Virus record (IMG/VR): IMGVR_UViG_3300017752_000217
Span: 1 to 21,013 of that record
Direction: 5' to 3' (one strand)
Origin: a virus
DNA length: 21,013 nt
Both the position numbers and the translations under genes were made by a program. The number at the start of each line of letters is the position of its first letter. Position 1 is the first letter of the stretch. The notes beneath the pieces were generated by a model. That model made no database searches, was not told the DNA's origin, and saw nothing but the letters and a program-made list of their open reading frames with translations. This document shows positions 1 through 6,534 of the stretch, piece by piece.

Positions 1-80
1 CGTTCCTCACCCCTGTGGCAGTTGCGGCACATAGAGTCTTTGGATAGCACCCCGCATCTTAGGCAGGGTTTATTGAACAC
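1..80 (-). CDS. Zinc-ribbon protein, probable N-terminus of an HNH-type endonuclease (partial)
   Basis: The window edge cuts this gene; 26 codons are visible. It starts at a GTG whose codons overlap the last codons of the upstream gene. The visible protein begins MFNKPCLRCG and has two CxxC knuckles (Cys6/Cys9 and Cys18/Cys21), a treble-clef or zinc-ribbon pattern. In actinophages this kind of N-terminus is typical of small HNH endonucleases encoded next to the terminase genes. The HNH part would lie beyond the window, so the nuclease identity is inference. The overlap with the preceding stop codon suggests translational coupling. It was found by reading the frame past the neighbouring stop. 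Confidence 0.55.
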   Translation of the reverse strand, partial: MFNKPCLRCGVLSKDSMCRNCHRGEE

Positions 81-402
81 CATTGGGCTTTTGATTCCAG
101 CTAACCCAGGCGTGGACTACCCGCACGAAGTCTCTGATGTTTAGGTCTGAAAGCCTGTCGAAGTCCTCCTCGCTGAAAGCCAACTCGCAAGCATCAAACA
201 GGATGAGGATGTCGCTGCCGTCGTCGTCTATCTGTGCCGCCTTCAAGTCCATAAGCAACTGGATTGGCATGGCGAAGAAGTTCCTTGCTACACCCCTGAA
301 CTTGTCTGTTTTCACCTCGACTGGTGGGAGGTCCCCGAGTGGGTAATCTTTCAGCAGTTCATCGAACGCGAAGTCCATGAAGTCATCAGGCTCATTAGTC
401 AT
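70..402 (-). CDS. Hypothetical acidic phage protein, 110 aa
   Basis: I do not recognise this protein. It is 110 residues, acidic at the N-terminus, with a central PVEVKTDKFRG segment (about residues 27-37) and a mostly helical C-terminal half containing a DFDRLSDL run and a W-rich end (VVHAWVSWNQ). The layout (acidic lead-in, short strand region, helices) loosely recalls small phage assembly-chaperone-type proteins, but the position beside methyltransferase and phosphoesterase genes does not support that, so no function is assigned. The start codon overlaps the stop of the metallophosphoesterase gene as ATGA, and its own end overlaps the zinc-ribbon gene, so it is a coupled operon member. Confidence 0.8.
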   Translation of the reverse strand: MTNEPDDFMDFAFDELLKDYPLGDLPPVEVKTDKFRGVARNFFAMPIQLLMDLKAAQIDDDGSDILILFDACELAFSEEDFDRLSDLNIRDFVRVVHAWVSWNQKPNGVQ

Positions 403-1550
403 AGCAGTTCTACTGTACCCCTGAACGGTTTGCCCTTCTCAAGTTCAAAGCAGGTGATCGCTGTGGTGGAGTCCCCTCCTGCGCCCTGCCTGCGTGTGTA
501 CCAGTCTGAGCCACTATCTGAGGTGGATGCTTGCACCCACCACCGTTCGCGGTTCTCAGTGCCAGAGATTTGTTCGCACCTGTGATGGTGGAAGTGACCG
601 CTAACCATTGTCGTGACGGCTGCAAGGTAGGAGGAGTTGAACACTGCCTTAGCCCAGAACCCTGCGAAAGCATCAGGTCGTGCAACCTGGTGCCCATGTA
701 TAGCACCGAGGATGTGTTCACCGTTATCGAAAACATCGAAAGCGAAACCCTCATCGTGCGGTTGTGGTACCAGCCAGCGGGTGATGGGCAACCCTACCTC
801 TGTGGCAAGGCGGCGAAGCTGTTGCAGAATCACTACGCCCCAGTCATCCTGGCCTGGTTTCCCCACAGGTTGCTTACTCACCCTGAACTGGCAATGGTTG
901 GAGGCTACTGAGCCGTAAGTTATCGGTGCATATTTTGATGCGAGTTTTATCAAATCCCATAGAAGGGCGCTCGCAAGGTCTACCTGTTGCATCGGGCTGA
1001 GAGTGTTGGACTGTAGTTGCTCCATGTCAGCCTTATTGCTCACACCCTCAATCACATCACCCATGTCAAGGATGACAATGTGCCCATAGTTGCCCGCCTT
1101 CAGCTTCTGCTCAATCCGGTCATAGCTGGCGTGTATGCGCTGGATTGACTGCTCATGCCCTCCCCTACTTCCCCCCTTGCCGATTTGGAAGTCAGCAGGA
1201 CATATAACGAAAGTCTTAGCGGATTTCACCGGCTTAGGTGTCTTAGGTTTGCTACGCTTCGCCTCAGCGTAAAGAGTAGGCAGGTGAAACTCTGTCACCT
1301 TCTTGCGGAAGTGGAAACGGTACGCGGTCAGCCACAACCCATCCCAGCGTTGCCACTGTGACGTTCGAGGGGTGCCGATAATCTCATACTCATCAGCGGA
1401 ATATCCGCGATCCTCAAGGAACTCATCAAAGTTAGGTGGCTCAGCGAGCCCCTCAGTCGTAGCGGTTCCCTCGTTGCCGTCAAAGTCCAGGCCAGCCCTG
1501 AAGTCTTTAGGTGCCTCAACCTTCTTAGCTGGTTGCAGATCGTCAAGCAT
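399..1550 (-). CDS. Calcineurin-like metallophosphoesterase, 383 aa
   Basis: Predicted two-metal phosphoesterase of the calcineurin/Mre11 fold. The ordered motifs are visible: a D-x-Q at residues 120-122 (DFQIGK, where most members have D-x-H), MGDVIEG with Gly164-Asp165, SNH with Asn218-His219, an HGH at 285-287, and a His-rich GHFHHH block at 318-323. The first ~110 residues are a low-complexity, lysine- and proline-rich lead-in with a W-rich patch (QWQRWDGLW). Phage members of this family are often annotated as phosphatases or Mre11-like nucleases acting in DNA metabolism, but the substrate cannot be read from sequence. The gene is coupled by TAATG to the upstream methyltransferase and by ATGA to the downstream gene. 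Confidence 0.88.
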   Translation of the reverse strand: MLDDLQPAKKVEAPKDFRAGLDFDGNEGTATTEGLAEPPNFDEFLEDRGYSADEYEIIGTPRTSQWQRWDGLWLTAYRFHFRKKVTEFHLPTLYAEAKRSKPKTPKPVKSAKTFVICPADFQIGKGGSRGGHEQSIQRIHASYDRIEQKLKAGNYGHIVILDMGDVIEGVSNKADMEQLQSNTLSPMQQVDLASALLWDLIKLASKYAPITYGSVASNHCQFRVSKQPVGKPGQDDWGVVILQQLRRLATEVGLPITRWLVPQPHDEGFAFDVFDNGEHILGAIHGHQVARPDAFAGFWAKAVFNSSYLAAVTTMVSGHFHHHRCEQISGTENRERWWVQASTSDSGSDWYTRRQGAGGDSTTAITCFELEKGKPFRGTVELL

Positions 1551-2515
1551 TAGCTCACCAGAACCTTCCCCATTAGACCTATCGCATCACTTATGCGCTT
1601 TTCACTCAGAGCAGCGTAATCAGGGTTCAGCTCAATCCCCAGGTAGTTGCGCCCGTTCTGCAAAGCGACCTCACCAGTCGTGCCAGAACCAGAGAACGGA
1701 TCTAACACAGTGTCCCCCTCAGCGCTACCAGCCTTGATGCATGGCTCGATCAGAGCTGGGGGATACACAGCGAAGTGAGCGCCCTTGTATTTGGCAACGT
1801 TCACATTCCAGACAGAACGCTTGTTCCTGCCACCCTCTGGATCACCCAGCGCTTTCATATTGCCATTGCTCTTAGCGCCTGCATTGGCTCGCGTAGACCC
1901 AACCTGATTCTTCACATCCTGTGCAAGCCTGCCTAGCGAGGACTCTGCAAGGGGTTCCCTGATTGAAACAGAATCGAAAAAGTATTTAGGCTGTTTTGAG
2001 AACAGAAACACATACTCATGCGACTTGGTGCAACGGTCAGTTACGCTCTCAGGCATCGGATTAGGTTTAGCCCAGATAATATCCTGCCTGAGATACCAGC
2101 CGCGATCCTGCATGGCAAAAGCAAACCTCCACGGTATCCCAACTAAATCCTTTTGCTTCAAGTTCGCATCCCCAGCGGATAGTTTCGGGGCAGGCTGATA
2201 ATTATTCTCTCTACCTCTCAGCGAATCCCCTGCCGGTGTCTTATTACCGCGTGAGCCACCATGCGGGAAATAACTATCACCAATGTTCACCCACACAGTC
2301 CCATCATCCGCAAGCACCCTCCACACCTCATCGAAAACCTTGCAAAGGTTCTCCACAAACTCCTGAGGGGTAGCCTCCTGACCAAGCTGACCATCATTGC
2401 CGTAATCCCTCAGCCCCCAATATGGTGGTGAGGTCACACAAGTCCTCACAGACCCAGCATCAATCTTTGCAAGCGAATCGGCAGCATTACCCACAATAAT
2501 TCGAGCATCAAGCAT
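1550..2515 (-). CDS. Site-specific DNA methyltransferase (N4-cytosine/N6-adenine, beta class), 321 aa
   Basis: Amino-methyltransferase that would modify an exocyclic amino group in DNA using S-adenosylmethionine. The catalytic motif IV, TSPPYWGLRDYG, is at about residues 28-39, and the SAM-binding motif I, DPFSGSGTTG, is near the C-terminus at 272-281, followed by GIELNPDY. This circular order (IV before I) defines the beta class. SPPY favours N4-cytosine over N6-adenine, but not decisively. The central 100 residues, including a KPNPMPESVTDR segment, form the target-recognition region. No restriction partner lies nearby, so it is probably an orphan phage enzyme that protects the phage genome. 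It is joined by TAATG overlaps to genes on both sides. Confidence 0.93.
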   Translation of the reverse strand: MLDARIIVGNAADSLAKIDAGSVRTCVTSPPYWGLRDYGNDGQLGQEATPQEFVENLCKVFDEVWRVLADDGTVWVNIGDSYFPHGGSRGNKTPAGDSLRGRENNYQPAPKLSAGDANLKQKDLVGIPWRFAFAMQDRGWYLRQDIIWAKPNPMPESVTDRCTKSHEYVFLFSKQPKYFFDSVSIREPLAESSLGRLAQDVKNQVGSTRANAGAKSNGNMKALGDPEGGRNKRSVWNVNVAKYKGAHFAVYPPALIEPCIKAGSAEGDTVLDPFSGSGTTGEVALQNGRNYLGIELNPDYAALSEKRISDAIGLMGKVLVS

Positions 2516-2742
2516 TAGGCAACCCTACAGCGGCAGGAGCCCCGCCTGTGGTTCCTGATCGGGCCATCACCCAAAGGGATCCCTCGACCTTTCAACGCTT
2601 GCGAGAGAGTCCAAGCGGGCCAAGTGCCTTCATCAGCAAGCGCCTGCGCCAGGATGCGTGTGTCATCAGGCTCTAAGTCGTTCAGGACTGTGGCAACCTT
2701 GCACCGAAATGCTTTCTCTGGTGGTTCCAAACCTTCTAGCAT
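2515..2742 (-). CDS. Small helix-turn-helix DNA-binding protein, 75 aa
   Basis: Short basic protein of a type common in actinophages. Residues 25-65 read as an HTH unit (DTRILAQALADEGTW, then LSQALKGRGIPLGDGPIRNH) and end in RRGSCRCRVA, a Cys/Arg-rich tail often seen in this group. Likely a sequence-specific DNA binder; the target is unknown. It is the first gene of the block running through the methyltransferase and phosphoesterase to the left edge. No Shine-Dalgarno sequence precedes the ATG; instead a TAGGCT hexamer sits six bases upstream, so translation is probably leaderless. Its stop overlaps the methyltransferase ATG as TAATG. Confidence 0.8.
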   Translation of the reverse strand: MLEGLEPPEKAFRCKVATVLNDLEPDDTRILAQALADEGTWPAWTLSQALKGRGIPLGDGPIRNHRRGSCRCRVA

Positions 2743-2754
2743 ATGTCTAGCCTA
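2743..2754 (-). promoter_or_regulatory. Leaderless -10 element of the HTH/methyltransferase block
   Basis: On the minus strand TAGGCT (2754-2749) is followed by exactly six bases and then the ATG at 2742. This places the transcription start on the A of ATG, as in actinobacterial leaderless promoters. No good -35 is visible at 16-18 bases. The element lies just downstream of the rusA stop codon. Confidence 0.5.
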
Positions 2755-2765
2755 TACACAGAACC

Positions 2766-3176
2766 TCACAAAGCAGAGACTTCAATAGCGCAACCAGGTG
2801 CCCGCGTGTCTGCATACTCCTTGAACGCGGTCAGCTTCACCACCTGTGCATCATCCTCCCAAACCCCTGCATCGGAAAGTGCATCGCAAATTCCACGAAC
2901 TAGCTTGTCCAGGTCTGGCGGTTTGATCGGCATAGGGCGTTTCGCCTGCTTGATACTTGAAGGGCGTTCCAGGTAGAAGGTCACAGCAAGTTCTATCGGG
3001 CCTGCGGGTTTCTCCCACACCTCATCCTCAACAGCTTTGACTGCTGCCACACAGACTGCTTTGCGCCACGCTGGGAGGTACTTGGAAGCCTCAATCATGC
3101 GCCCTCCACCCACATGCCGTTTGCTTCCCTGTGGGGAGGGTCTGCCTAGCGCGCTGATGTTCAGGCTTGTGGTCAT
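2766..3176 (-). CDS. rusA: RusA-family Holliday junction resolvase, 136 aa
   Basis: RusA-type endodeoxyribonuclease that resolves Holliday junctions and other branched DNA during phage recombination. The family signature is clear: GRPSPQGSKRHVGGGRMIE near the N-terminus, PPDLDKLVRGICDAL at residues 86-100 with the metal-binding aspartates Asp88, Asp90 and Asp98, then GVWEDDAQVVKL with Asp108/Asp109. The length matches the family (about 120-140). The gene follows a strong terminator directly, so it must have its own promoter: TAACAT lies exactly six bases before the ATG and there is no Shine-Dalgarno. It probably acts with the YqaJ exonuclease and Erf-like annealing protein encoded further right. 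Confidence 0.92.
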   Translation of the reverse strand: MTTSLNISALGRPSPQGSKRHVGGGRMIEASKYLPAWRKAVCVAAVKAVEDEVWEKPAGPIELAVTFYLERPSSIKQAKRPMPIKPPDLDKLVRGICDALSDAGVWEDDAQVVKLTAFKEYADTRAPGCAIEVSAL

Positions 3177-3188
3177 GGTTCTATGTTA
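3177..3188 (-). promoter_or_regulatory. Leaderless -10 element of rusA
   Basis: TAACAT (3188-3183, minus strand) is followed by six bases and the rusA ATG at 3176. It sits immediately after the terminator hairpin at 3204-3221, where a new promoter is needed. There is no Shine-Dalgarno in the gap. Confidence 0.45.
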
Positions 3189-3192
3189 TCGG

Positions 3193-3221
3193 GCAAAAGA
3201 AAACCCCCGCCGAAGCGGGGG
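3193..3221 (-). terminator. Strong rho-independent terminator with UUCG tetraloop
   Basis: Read on the minus strand, a perfect 7-bp stem CCCCCGC/GCGGGGG (3221-3215 with 3210-3204) closes a TTCG loop, giving the very stable C(UUCG)G tetraloop, and is followed directly by a TTTTCTTTT tract. It lies 16 bases after the stop codon of the 59-residue gene and closes that short transcription unit. Confidence 0.93.
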
Positions 3222-3237
3222 CTATCTGATTGTTTAC

Positions 3238-3417
3238 TTATGCTGCCTCAATGTAGAAGTCACCGTTCCAAAAGCTTTCCTGCTTGCGGATAAAGTCTGC
3301 CTGAAAGTCCCAACCCATCACGGTGACTTTGTTCTCGGTGGTTGCGATGACCTGGACTGTCTCAGTCTGGTTTGTGAAGCTATCTACTACGTTGACATCT
3401 TGGGCGATTGCAAACAT
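3238..3417 (-). CDS. Small hypothetical protein, 59 aa, in its own transcription unit
   Basis: I do not recognise this protein. It starts MFAIAQDVNV and ends GDFYIEAA; it is acidic, has no Cys, alternates short strands (VQVIATTENKVTVM) with a helix (ADFIRKQESF), and looks like a small alpha/beta domain. It is real because it has a complete set of signals: TTGCGC and TACACT boxes spaced by 17 bases, an AACGAAAGGGAAA leader carrying the ribosome site, and a strong UUCG terminator just after the stop. A monocistronic unit with strong signals suggests high early expression; host takeover or anti-defence would fit, but nothing in the sequence shows function. Confidence 0.82.
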   Translation of the reverse strand: MFAIAQDVNVVDSFTNQTETVQVIATTENKVTVMGWDFQADFIRKQESFWNGDFYIEAA

Positions 3418-3421
3418 TTTG

Positions 3422-3478
3422 TTTCCCTTTCGTTGTGGCTTATGTCTCTAGTGTATACCGTATACAGTCAGGGCGCAA
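3422..3478 (-). promoter_or_regulatory. Promoter and ribosome-binding leader of the 59-aa gene
   Basis: On the minus strand TTGCGC (3478-3473), a 17-base spacer and TACACT (3455-3450) form a sigma-70-like promoter. The 13-base AACGAAAGGGAAA (3434-3422) supplies the ribosome site before the ATG at 3417. The same -10 and the same 13-mer precede the gene at 11967. The spacer contains the near-palindrome GTATACGGTATAC, a possible operator. Confidence 0.7.
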
Positions 3479-3501
3479 GCCAAAACACAAACTTTCTCAA
3501 A

Positions 3502-3651
3502 CTATTTTTTCGGCCTCACAACATTCAGAAACGCCAACAAATACAACACCGCAGACACCACAAACCCGAAACCGGCAAGCAACCCCTCAGCCTCCCGCGC
3601 AAGCAGAAAGTAAAGGGTAGCCATCCCGCTCAGGATCAGAAACCCAAACAT
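3502..3651 (-). CDS. Small membrane protein with two transmembrane helices, 49 aa
   Basis: Short ORF whose ATG overlaps the SSB stop codon as TGATG. The protein starts MFGFLILSGM and forms two hydrophobic helices (about residues 2-17 and 24-43) separated by REAEG, ending in the basic tail VRPKK. This hairpin topology with both ends probably in the cytoplasm resembles small phage inner-membrane proteins (holin-like or exclusion proteins), but it lies far from the lysis cassette. It is the last gene of the long replication operon; no clear terminator follows before the promoter at 3478. No family is recognised. The start is supported by coupling to ssb. Confidence 0.7.
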   Translation of the reverse strand: MFGFLILSGMATLYFLLAREAEGLLAGFGFVVSAVLYLLAFLNVVRPKK

Positions 3652-4037
3652 CAGAACGGAGTGTTCTCATCCACAGGCTTACCCTGACCAATCTTCGCCG
3701 TAGGCCACTGCTCCATGATCGCCGCCTCCTGCACCTTGTCACCCACAGAAACAATCTTCGAGGCACGCACCTTCACCGCGGCACCCGTAGACCCATCACG
3801 CTTGCTGAAAGTATTAGTGCCAGTAATCCGGCCCGTCACAGTGACCTGCTTTGCGCCCTGCACATCAGGCACCTCATCAGTAGTCACATCGTAAATAGTC
3901 TTGTCCACCGTCTCCCACTCATCCTGGTGGTTCTTCTTGCGAACATCCACGCTCACCTTCAACGCAACACCCCAATCAAACTGCTTCACATCATTCAGCC
4001 AACCAGTGACCTCAATCAGAGCCTCATTCTTAACCAT
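3651..4037 (-). CDS. ssb: Single-stranded DNA-binding protein (SSB-like OB fold), 128 aa
   Basis: Predicted OB-fold ssDNA-binding protein that coats single strands during phage replication and recombination. The core alternates strands (EALIEVTGWLNDV, WGVALKVSVDV, QVTVTGRITG, AAVKVRASKI) as in phage SSBs, and the C-terminus is DENTPF, close to the acidic tip ending in PF by which bacterial SSBs recruit partners. Two starts are possible. The upstream ATG at 4043 sits against the GGAAGGG Shine-Dalgarno, while the ATG at 4037 (MVKNEALIEV) has better spacing, so I prefer it. It overlaps the end of the zinc/His-Me gene. Sequence similarity to cellular SSB is weak, so the call rests on tail, pattern and context. 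Confidence 0.75.
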   Translation of the reverse strand: MVKNEALIEVTGWLNDVKQFDWGVALKVSVDVRKKNHQDEWETVDKTIYDVTTDEVPDVQGAKQVTVTGRITGTNTFSKRDGSTGAAVKVRASKIVSVGDKVQEAAIMEQWPTAKIGQGKPVDENTPF

Positions 4038-4308
4038 TCTCATTCCCTTCCCATTTGATAATGTGTGACGGGTTCACACAATCACTATGCCCACAACCCC
4101 TGACACCAGGCAACACAGGCTGCCCATCATCATCCAGCGGTGTCACATCATCCTTAGCGAACCCACCATGCCAGGGCAAACACTTGCCCTTCTTCGTGTG
4201 AACTGTCTGCACCTTTCGTGCCCTACAAGAAACACACAAAACCGTTTTCTGTCGCGTGCTGTTCAAATCCCATTCAAACCCGCAACGCTCGCACTGAATC
4301 CTGGGCAT
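4030..4308 (-). CDS. Zinc-binding protein with His-Me-finger-like C-terminus, 92 aa
   Basis: Two zinc sites are visible. The first is an N-terminal ribbon, Cys6-x2-Cys9 and Cys25-x2-Cys28 (CERCGFEW, CVSCRARK). The second is a C-terminal block, CLPWHGGFAKDDVTP (Cys43, His47) followed by RGCGHSDCVNPSHI (Cys72, His74, Cys77, His82), which resembles the zinc-binding loop of His-Me-finger nucleases. Such proteins are conserved in actinophages without a proven role; DNA binding is likely and nuclease activity only possible. The start overlaps the end of the upstream gene by 35 bases and no good Shine-Dalgarno is seen, so translation may depend on coupling. Confidence 0.7.
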   Translation of the reverse strand: MPRIQCERCGFEWDLNSTRQKTVLCVSCRARKVQTVHTKKGKCLPWHGGFAKDDVTPLDDDGQPVLPGVRGCGHSDCVNPSHIIKWEGNENG

Positions 4309-4624
4309 CTAAAACACCAGCAGCGATTTCAAGTTGCCGATCAGTGAACTCATAGCCCCTAACTTTACGCGATTTCACAGGAGCCTGCTCAATCTCTGGT
4401 TCGTGTTTCACCTCAACCTGTTCCGGTTGCTTCACTGCCGGAATCATCGAGCGAGGCACCTCATACTTGGCAAGAAACCTATGGTTGGCCCAATACTTGT
4501 CAGCTGCCCTGTTCTGTTTGCGCCTTAGTTTCACCTGATAAGGGTGTGTGGGCCTTTCCGTCTCCAGCTCCTCCAAATTGATAGCCATTTCCTCCGCCCA
4601 AAAGTTCTCAGAATAAGCGCTCAT
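4274..4624 (-). CDS. Hypothetical charged protein, 116 aa
   Basis: Unknown family. I chose the ATG at 4624 (MSAYSENFWAEEM) because AGGAGG lies at 4639-4634 with good spacing, while a longer reading frame would run deep into the methyltransferase gene. The protein is highly charged: acidic N-terminus, a basic KLRRKQNRAADKYW stretch in the middle, a Glu/Pro/Val-rich linker (QVEVKHEPEIEQ), then a C-terminal helix pair (FTDRQLEIAAGVLDAQD). That last part could be a small HTH-like unit. Probably an accessory DNA-metabolism protein given its neighbours (methyltransferase upstream, zinc protein and SSB downstream); nothing more specific can be supported. Confidence 0.65.
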   Translation of the reverse strand: MSAYSENFWAEEMAINLEELETERPTHPYQVKLRRKQNRAADKYWANHRFLAKYEVPRSMIPAVKQPEQVEVKHEPEIEQAPVKSRKVRGYEFTDRQLEIAAGVLDAQDSVRALRV

Positions 4625-5807
4625 CAGTTTCCCCCTCCTGTTCGTTAGCCCAACGCAACCGGCCCTCAATAATCGGCAGGTATTCTTCAGTAAGTTCCGC
4701 ACCCAAAAACCCAAACCCGTCAAGCAAGGCGGCTTTACCTGTAGACCCTGAGCCGGTGAACGGATCGAGGACCGTTCCCCCAGGTGGTGTTACAAGCTTG
4801 ATCAGGTAACGCATTAGCTGTGTGGGTTTCACCGTAGGGTGCCCGTTGCCCTCCTCTAACCCCTCGTTGCGGTCACGCTTACAAGCCTTAGCTACATAGA
4901 AAAACCGTGAAGCCCCACCGCTGTCAGTCTTGCTATAATCGAACTTCTGAACAGTTTCCGTATCGCCCTCAATAAACCTGTGTCCGCCCTTTGTCTTAGT
5001 CATTCCAACCTGGCCTTTGACATTGCCTGATTGTTCATCCAGCAACCCAGCCGTCACCTCATCAAGAATCACATTCGCAGGCCAACGACCCTGAGGCGCA
5101 GAAGATAGTTCGCCGTTTCTACCGCCCTTGCCACTAAAAATCCCTCCACCTGTTTTCGGTTGTGGAACGCTCGGAACATCACCGGCAATCCGTGAGCCGT
5201 CAATGTTCAGCCCACCCACACCCCACGCGAGCACATTCTCCGCCACAGTCCCCACCAACGGTTTCCGCCCCACCCCAACCGGTTCAAACGCAGGCTTCAA
5301 CGCAGTACCCCACCCCTGCCACTGCTTAGCCTCATTAGTGGCAGCCACTGTCAAATCAAACTCGCCTCCAATAGTGCTGTTCCTATCTAGCAACCCAAGA
5401 CCGTTGCCAGCGATATCTTTGCCAACAACCTCACGCTCAGCCCCAGCCCGCTTATCAATCGCCTTAGACACATCCAAAGACTTAGGAAACCCGCTCCCAT
5501 AAATCCAGGCGATATTATCCCTAATCTCAAACCCAGCATCCTCAATCGCCACCGCCAACCGATGCCAAGTACGCGACCCACCAAACGCCAAAATATGACC
5601 ACCAGGCTTCAACACCCGCAAACAATCCATCCAAAGGTTCACATCATAAGCAATACCCGAGGAGTCCCACTTCTTCCCCATAAACCCCAACTCATAGGGC
5701 GGATCAGTAACAACCGAGTCCACCGAGTTATCCGGCAAACCCCTCAACACCTCACGACAATCACCTAAAAACACACGCGCCCCACCAACCTCAATAACCG
5801 GATGCAT
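4608..5807 (-). CDS. DNA methyltransferase (N6-adenine/N4-cytosine, beta class), 399 aa
   Basis: Second amino-methyltransferase of the window. Motif IV is TDPPYELGFMGKKWD at about residues 34-48, and DPPY favours N6-adenine. Further along are VLKPGGHILAFGG, a large target-recognition region (about 110-310), the phage-typical HPTVKP, and the SAM-binding motif DPFTGSGSTG at 348-357 near the C-terminus. I start it at the ATG at 5807 (MHPVIEVGG), which overlaps the preceding stop as TGATG and has a GAGGGG Shine-Dalgarno; a longer start seven codons upstream is possible. No restriction enzyme is adjacent, so self-protection of phage DNA is the likely role. Recognition site unknown. Confidence 0.93.
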   Translation of the reverse strand: MHPVIEVGGARVFLGDCREVLRGLPDNSVDSVVTDPPYELGFMGKKWDSSGIAYDVNLWMDCLRVLKPGGHILAFGGSRTWHRLAVAIEDAGFEIRDNIAWIYGSGFPKSLDVSKAIDKRAGAEREVVGKDIAGNGLGLLDRNSTIGGEFDLTVAATNEAKQWQGWGTALKPAFEPVGVGRKPLVGTVAENVLAWGVGGLNIDGSRIAGDVPSVPQPKTGGGIFSGKGGRNGELSSAPQGRWPANVILDEVTAGLLDEQSGNVKGQVGMTKTKGGHRFIEGDTETVQKFDYSKTDSGGASRFFYVAKACKRDRNEGLEEGNGHPTVKPTQLMRYLIKLVTPPGGTVLDPFTGSGSTGKAALLDGFGFLGAELTEEYLPIIEGRLRWANEQEGETDERLF

Positions 5808-5995
5808 CACACAACCCCCTCTAACCAATGATGCAACTCACTGCGCAAACTTTCAGCCTCCTCAGGAGACAAAACGACATAACCCCCCACAGTCCTCAAA
5901 GAGCCCCGCAAAGGTCGAATCAAAACATCCCCAGGGTAGGTGTTCAAGTATCTCTCCTGAGAACCACTTGCCCTCACTTCAATCATCGGCTCCAT
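5807..5995 (-). CDS. Small hypothetical protein, 62 aa
   Basis: Unknown. The start is the ATG of a TGATG overlap with the methyltransferase gene upstream, preceded by GGAGGGG. The protein has a strand-rich first half (MIEVRASGSQ, NTYPGDVLIRPLRG, GGYVVLS) and ends in a helix, SPEEAESLRSELHHWLEG. The ending LS-x3-A-x2-LR-x2-L-x2-W also occurs in the small protein encoded at 10872-11048, so the two may be distant paralogs. The position between two methyltransferases is shared with no recognisable partner. It is coupled in turn to the next methyltransferase by TGATG. Confidence 0.7.
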   Translation of the reverse strand: MEPMIEVRASGSQERYLNTYPGDVLIRPLRGSLRTVGGYVVLSPEEAESLRSELHHWLEGVV

Positions 5996-6534
5996 CACTT
6001 CTTCCCCTCCATCAGTAACCGTAACGCAAGCTCAGCCTGCTGGGGAACCACACCATTCCCGCAAGCCTTCAACTCATCCTTACGCGACAACCCCAGGCCA
6101 GTAATCCAACCCTTCGGCAACCCCATCATCCACTCAGTGAACTTGCTAGACAACCTGTGAGCGCCATCCTTACCATCAGGCTCAGTAGGTGCAGGAGCTT
6201 CCATGCCCGTTACCTGCTCCCAGCGTTTCACTGCAGGCTCAAAGCGGTCAAAGCGCGACGAATAATTCAGCTGCCCTGACAAAGTGACCTGTCCGCCACG
6301 CGCCCTAGCCTTCTCCTCAGGCTGATGACCACGCTCAGCCTCACTAGCCGCGGGGGTGCGCAATAACAAAGACTCTGAATCGCTGGTGGGGCGCTCCTGC
6401 ATCGGAAGCTCGAACACCACGCCATTCCGCATCGTACCCGAGGTCATCCAACTCTCCGAGAACAGCTCCAAGTGCTCGCAAAGCAGGCTCACCGTCTCCG
6501 GCTTCTCCCATACACCACGCACAGTGTTCCACAT
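5995..6534 (-). CDS. C5-cytosine methyltransferase, C-terminal (beta) part: TRD plus motifs IX-X, 179 aa
   Basis: The C-terminal half of a Dcm-like enzyme in its own frame. It carries the target-recognition region (ESWMTSGTMRNG, LLRTPAASEAERG), the phage-type APAPTEPDGK link, the SSKFTEWMMGLPKGW block (about 129-143) and motif X as GNGVVPQQA (159-167), which completes the SAM pocket. The first part overlaps the coding region for motif VIII of the alpha ORF in a different frame. I place the start at the ATG at 6534 (MWNTVRGVW), with GGTGG before it; ATG 6570, TTG 6576 and ATG 6402 are alternatives. It could be a separate subunit, as in M.AquI, or be joined to alpha by a +1 frameshift. Its end overlaps the next ATG as TGATG. 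Confidence 0.82.
   Translation of the reverse strand: MWNTVRGVWEKPETVSLLCEHLELFSESWMTSGTMRNGVVFELPMQERPTSDSESLLLRTPAASEAERGHQPEEKARARGGQVTLSGQLNYSSRFDRFEPAVKRWEQVTGMEAPAPTEPDGKDGAHRLSSKFTEWMMGLPKGWITGLGLSRKDELKACGNGVVPQQAELALRLLMEGKK

Noticed and set aside
3037-3687. Plus-strand ORF of 216 codons
   Set aside because: It runs antisense across rusA, the terminator, the 59-residue gene and its promoter, and has no recognisable domain; the minus-strand signals explain the region better.
4625-4723. N-terminal extension of the 116-residue gene (start at 4723)
   Set aside because: It would lie entirely inside the methyltransferase gene, reads as Arg/Leu/Cys-rich shadow text, and the AGGAGG at 4634-4639 serves the ATG at 4624.
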